Positions 62,431 through 64,000 of a DNA stretch of 64,000 bases are shown here, one piece after another. Source of the stretch: Argyresthia goedartella. Its lineage: Eukaryota > Arthropoda > Insecta > Lepidoptera > Argyresthiidae. Location: positions 35,226,201 through 35,290,200 of the forward strand of contig OX463810.1 of the NCBI GenBank assembly GCA_949825045.1. Direction: 5' to 3'. Both the position numbers and the translations under genes were made by a program. Position 1 is the stretch's first letter, and the number at the start of each line of letters is the position of its first letter. The notes beneath the pieces are model-generated. The model searched no databases and was not told where the DNA came from. It saw nothing but the letters and a program-made list of their open reading frames with translations.

Positions 62431-62825
62431 TGTAGCCTTTTGGCATTGTCTTCCGTGAGCCCCTCCCACGCGAAATGGTCAATACCATAACCATACCTGC
62501 ACGTCTTTGGGCCTCAAGAACTGGCCGCCTTGTTTCCGTTTTCCGTTCTTTAGTTCGCAGTATAATATACGTTTTGTAACTCCTCTGGCATCCGTCACAC
62601 GTGGTCACACCAATGCAGTTGACGCCTCATCACCTCATCGGATAAGCTTCAATCCCGCCAATGTTAGAACGACGTAATATTTCTGTATTCCTGATACGGT
62701 CAGACCACTTGACGTTCAAAATGTTTCGAAGTCTCCTTAGATGGAATCTGTCTAATGCGCGGATACGTTTACAGTATGGACACCAGGTCTCGGCAGAGTA
62801 GAGAATGTTCGGAGTAAAACTTTGC
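62430..62825 (-). pseudogene. LINE ORF2 C-terminal fragment
   Basis: Minus-strand reading gives [39 protein letters not shown] and [10 protein letters not shown] followed by a stop, the conserved block after the RT thumb in many insect LINEs (normally ...W.GHV.RM). Broken by frameshifts. Confidence 0.75.
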
Positions 62826-62859
62826 GCTCCAATCTTCTAAAAGCTGCAGCAGCATCGCC

Positions 62860-64000
62860 AATTCATCCGTTCAATTCTGGATTAAGATCGCATTTCGCCA
62901 ATCCTCCGCTGAGTCTACCAGATCTATCGGATCAACTATGCGAATCAACAGAAGAATTTCAGGAATTAAAAATAGAATTCTTATATTAGAGACGCAACTA
63001 GAAAGTGCACATATTGAAATTGACTCATTGTCGACAGAGAACAATTTATTAAAAAACAACTACTAGATCGTCAGAAGAAAACCAATTTGCTGAAAAGGAT
63101 TTGTTCTGAAACGCCTACCAAATATAGAACCCCAAGATCAAGCCACAGGAAAAGAAAACTCACACCGAAACGCCTTATAATTGGTAATACATGGACACCA
63201 GGTGGACGAGACTACGAGGAACAACAAAAATGTGAAGATGGAACAGATTTTACAGATCATCCACAAAACCTCTCAGAACCAGCAAAAATAGAAGAAATAG
63301 ACCTAAAAACCAAACAACATGAAGAACAAAAATCGAGACAAGAGTATGAAATTAAACCTAATCAAGATGAAAACCTAAATTTAAAACGAAGTGATAACCT
63401 AAAAAGTACAGAAACCCCAAGGACCAATGGGAAGCACAGGGTTATGCTGTTTGCAGATGAAAGAGGACATGGTATCAGAGAATCTATTCAAGATCTTCTG
63501 GGACAGGATTTCACCGTTACATCACTGATAAAGACAAATGCAACATCCGATCAGGTGGTATCTTCCTGTTTGGAGATATGTAGGGACTATACCGAAGAAG
63601 ATTATGTAGTATTTCTTCTAGGTACAAATGACAAAAACCCTATCAAAATGCAGTCGCATCTGTACCACATCATGAGTTTATTAAGGACAAATGTTTTACT
63701 TGGTACAATCTGTTGGACTAGGTTTCTTAATGAGAAAATGATGAACAAAATGTTCAAATTCTTGTGCACCCAATTTGACCATGCGACCTTTGCAGACTTA
63801 ACACAACAAGAAAACAATGTAGGTGGTATGACTAGAATCCCTAGACGATTAACTATAAGTAGACAGATTTTAAGGGAAATATTGCGTATAACTAATAATA
63901 CAAATCATAGGAGCTTTTTAATAAAATCTAAACAGAACAAACAAAGTGTCACACCACATCTACATGCGGGGAACATACCAATTAGTAGCCCAATATACAA
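62860..64000 (+). pseudogene. LINE ORF1 with coiled coil and SGNH-hydrolase-like domain, runs off right edge
   Basis: The N-terminal coiled coil (LPDLSDQLCESTEEFQELK, LETQLESAHIEIDSLSTEN) is cut by two frameshifts near 62985 and 63060. From 63024 one frame stays open to the edge (about 325 codons): a basic region (SSHRKRKLTPKR), a charged linker, then VMLFADERGHGIRE and VVFLLGTNDK. Spacing and the GTND box resemble the SGNH/GDSL-like domain known in some LINE ORF1 proteins. The usual GDS nucleophile box reads ADE here, so catalysis is doubtful. Confidence 0.65.

Overview
This window comes from a lepidopteran (moth or butterfly) nuclear genome. The evidence is a long intron-rich animal gene, AT-rich introns, and a repeat load typical of Lepidoptera: several non-LTR retrotransposon clades, a Ty3/gypsy element, a mariner, tRNA-derived SINEs, many MITEs, and the dispersed repeat that ends in 'ACGGAACCCTAAAAA'. 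I cannot name the species.

The backbone is one plus-strand host gene, NOMO (nodal modulator), reconstructed here as 20 exons between 4038 and 49276. All junctions fit GT-AG and all phases agree. The spliced frame is 3606 nt, giving 1201 residues against about 1220 in vertebrate NOMO. The protein is an ER-lumenal chain of beta-sandwich repeats with a signal peptide and one C-terminal membrane anchor. It belongs to the BOS complex (NOMO, nicalin, TMEM147) of the multipass translocon. Almost everything else up to 49 kb is transposon debris inside its introns.

Layout: 1-3.7 kb, minus-strand LINE (ORF2 running off the left edge, ORF1 with a baculovirus-FP-like domain), head-to-head with NOMO. 4.0-8.4 kb, NOMO exons 1-4 with a mariner in intron 3. 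8.6-14.7 kb, a decayed Ty3/gypsy element with both LTRs and a target-site duplication in intron 4. 16.5-25 kb, exons 5-9 with a 42-bp coding minisatellite, a LINE tail, SINEs and an inverted 670-bp repeat pair. 25.2-30.2 kb, a MITE next to a 4.5-kb inverted-repeat-bounded segment of unknown family. 30-49 kb, exons 10-20 with LINE pieces, a foldback element, a decayed copy of part of exon 13, and a 52-bp array that repeats the exon 16 splice donor. 49.3-54 kb, mostly unassigned. 54.2-55.9 kb, a candidate minus-strand four-exon gene for a 109-residue secreted protein, with a TATA box and arthropod initiator, whose third exon is followed by an 85-bp, four-copy array. 56-64 kb, MITEs, SINEs, a Jockey-like RT fragment and a LINE ORF1 running off the right edge.

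The most notable points are: (i) two tandem arrays, in unrelated genes, whose unit is 'exon 3' end plus 5' splice site', with a related partial copy of exon 13; (ii) the small secreted-protein gene, which has no long ORF and is visible only after splicing; (iii) the 4.5-kb inverted-repeat unit with splice-like exons but no recognisable transposase. All calls are by eye; no database search or alignment program was run.
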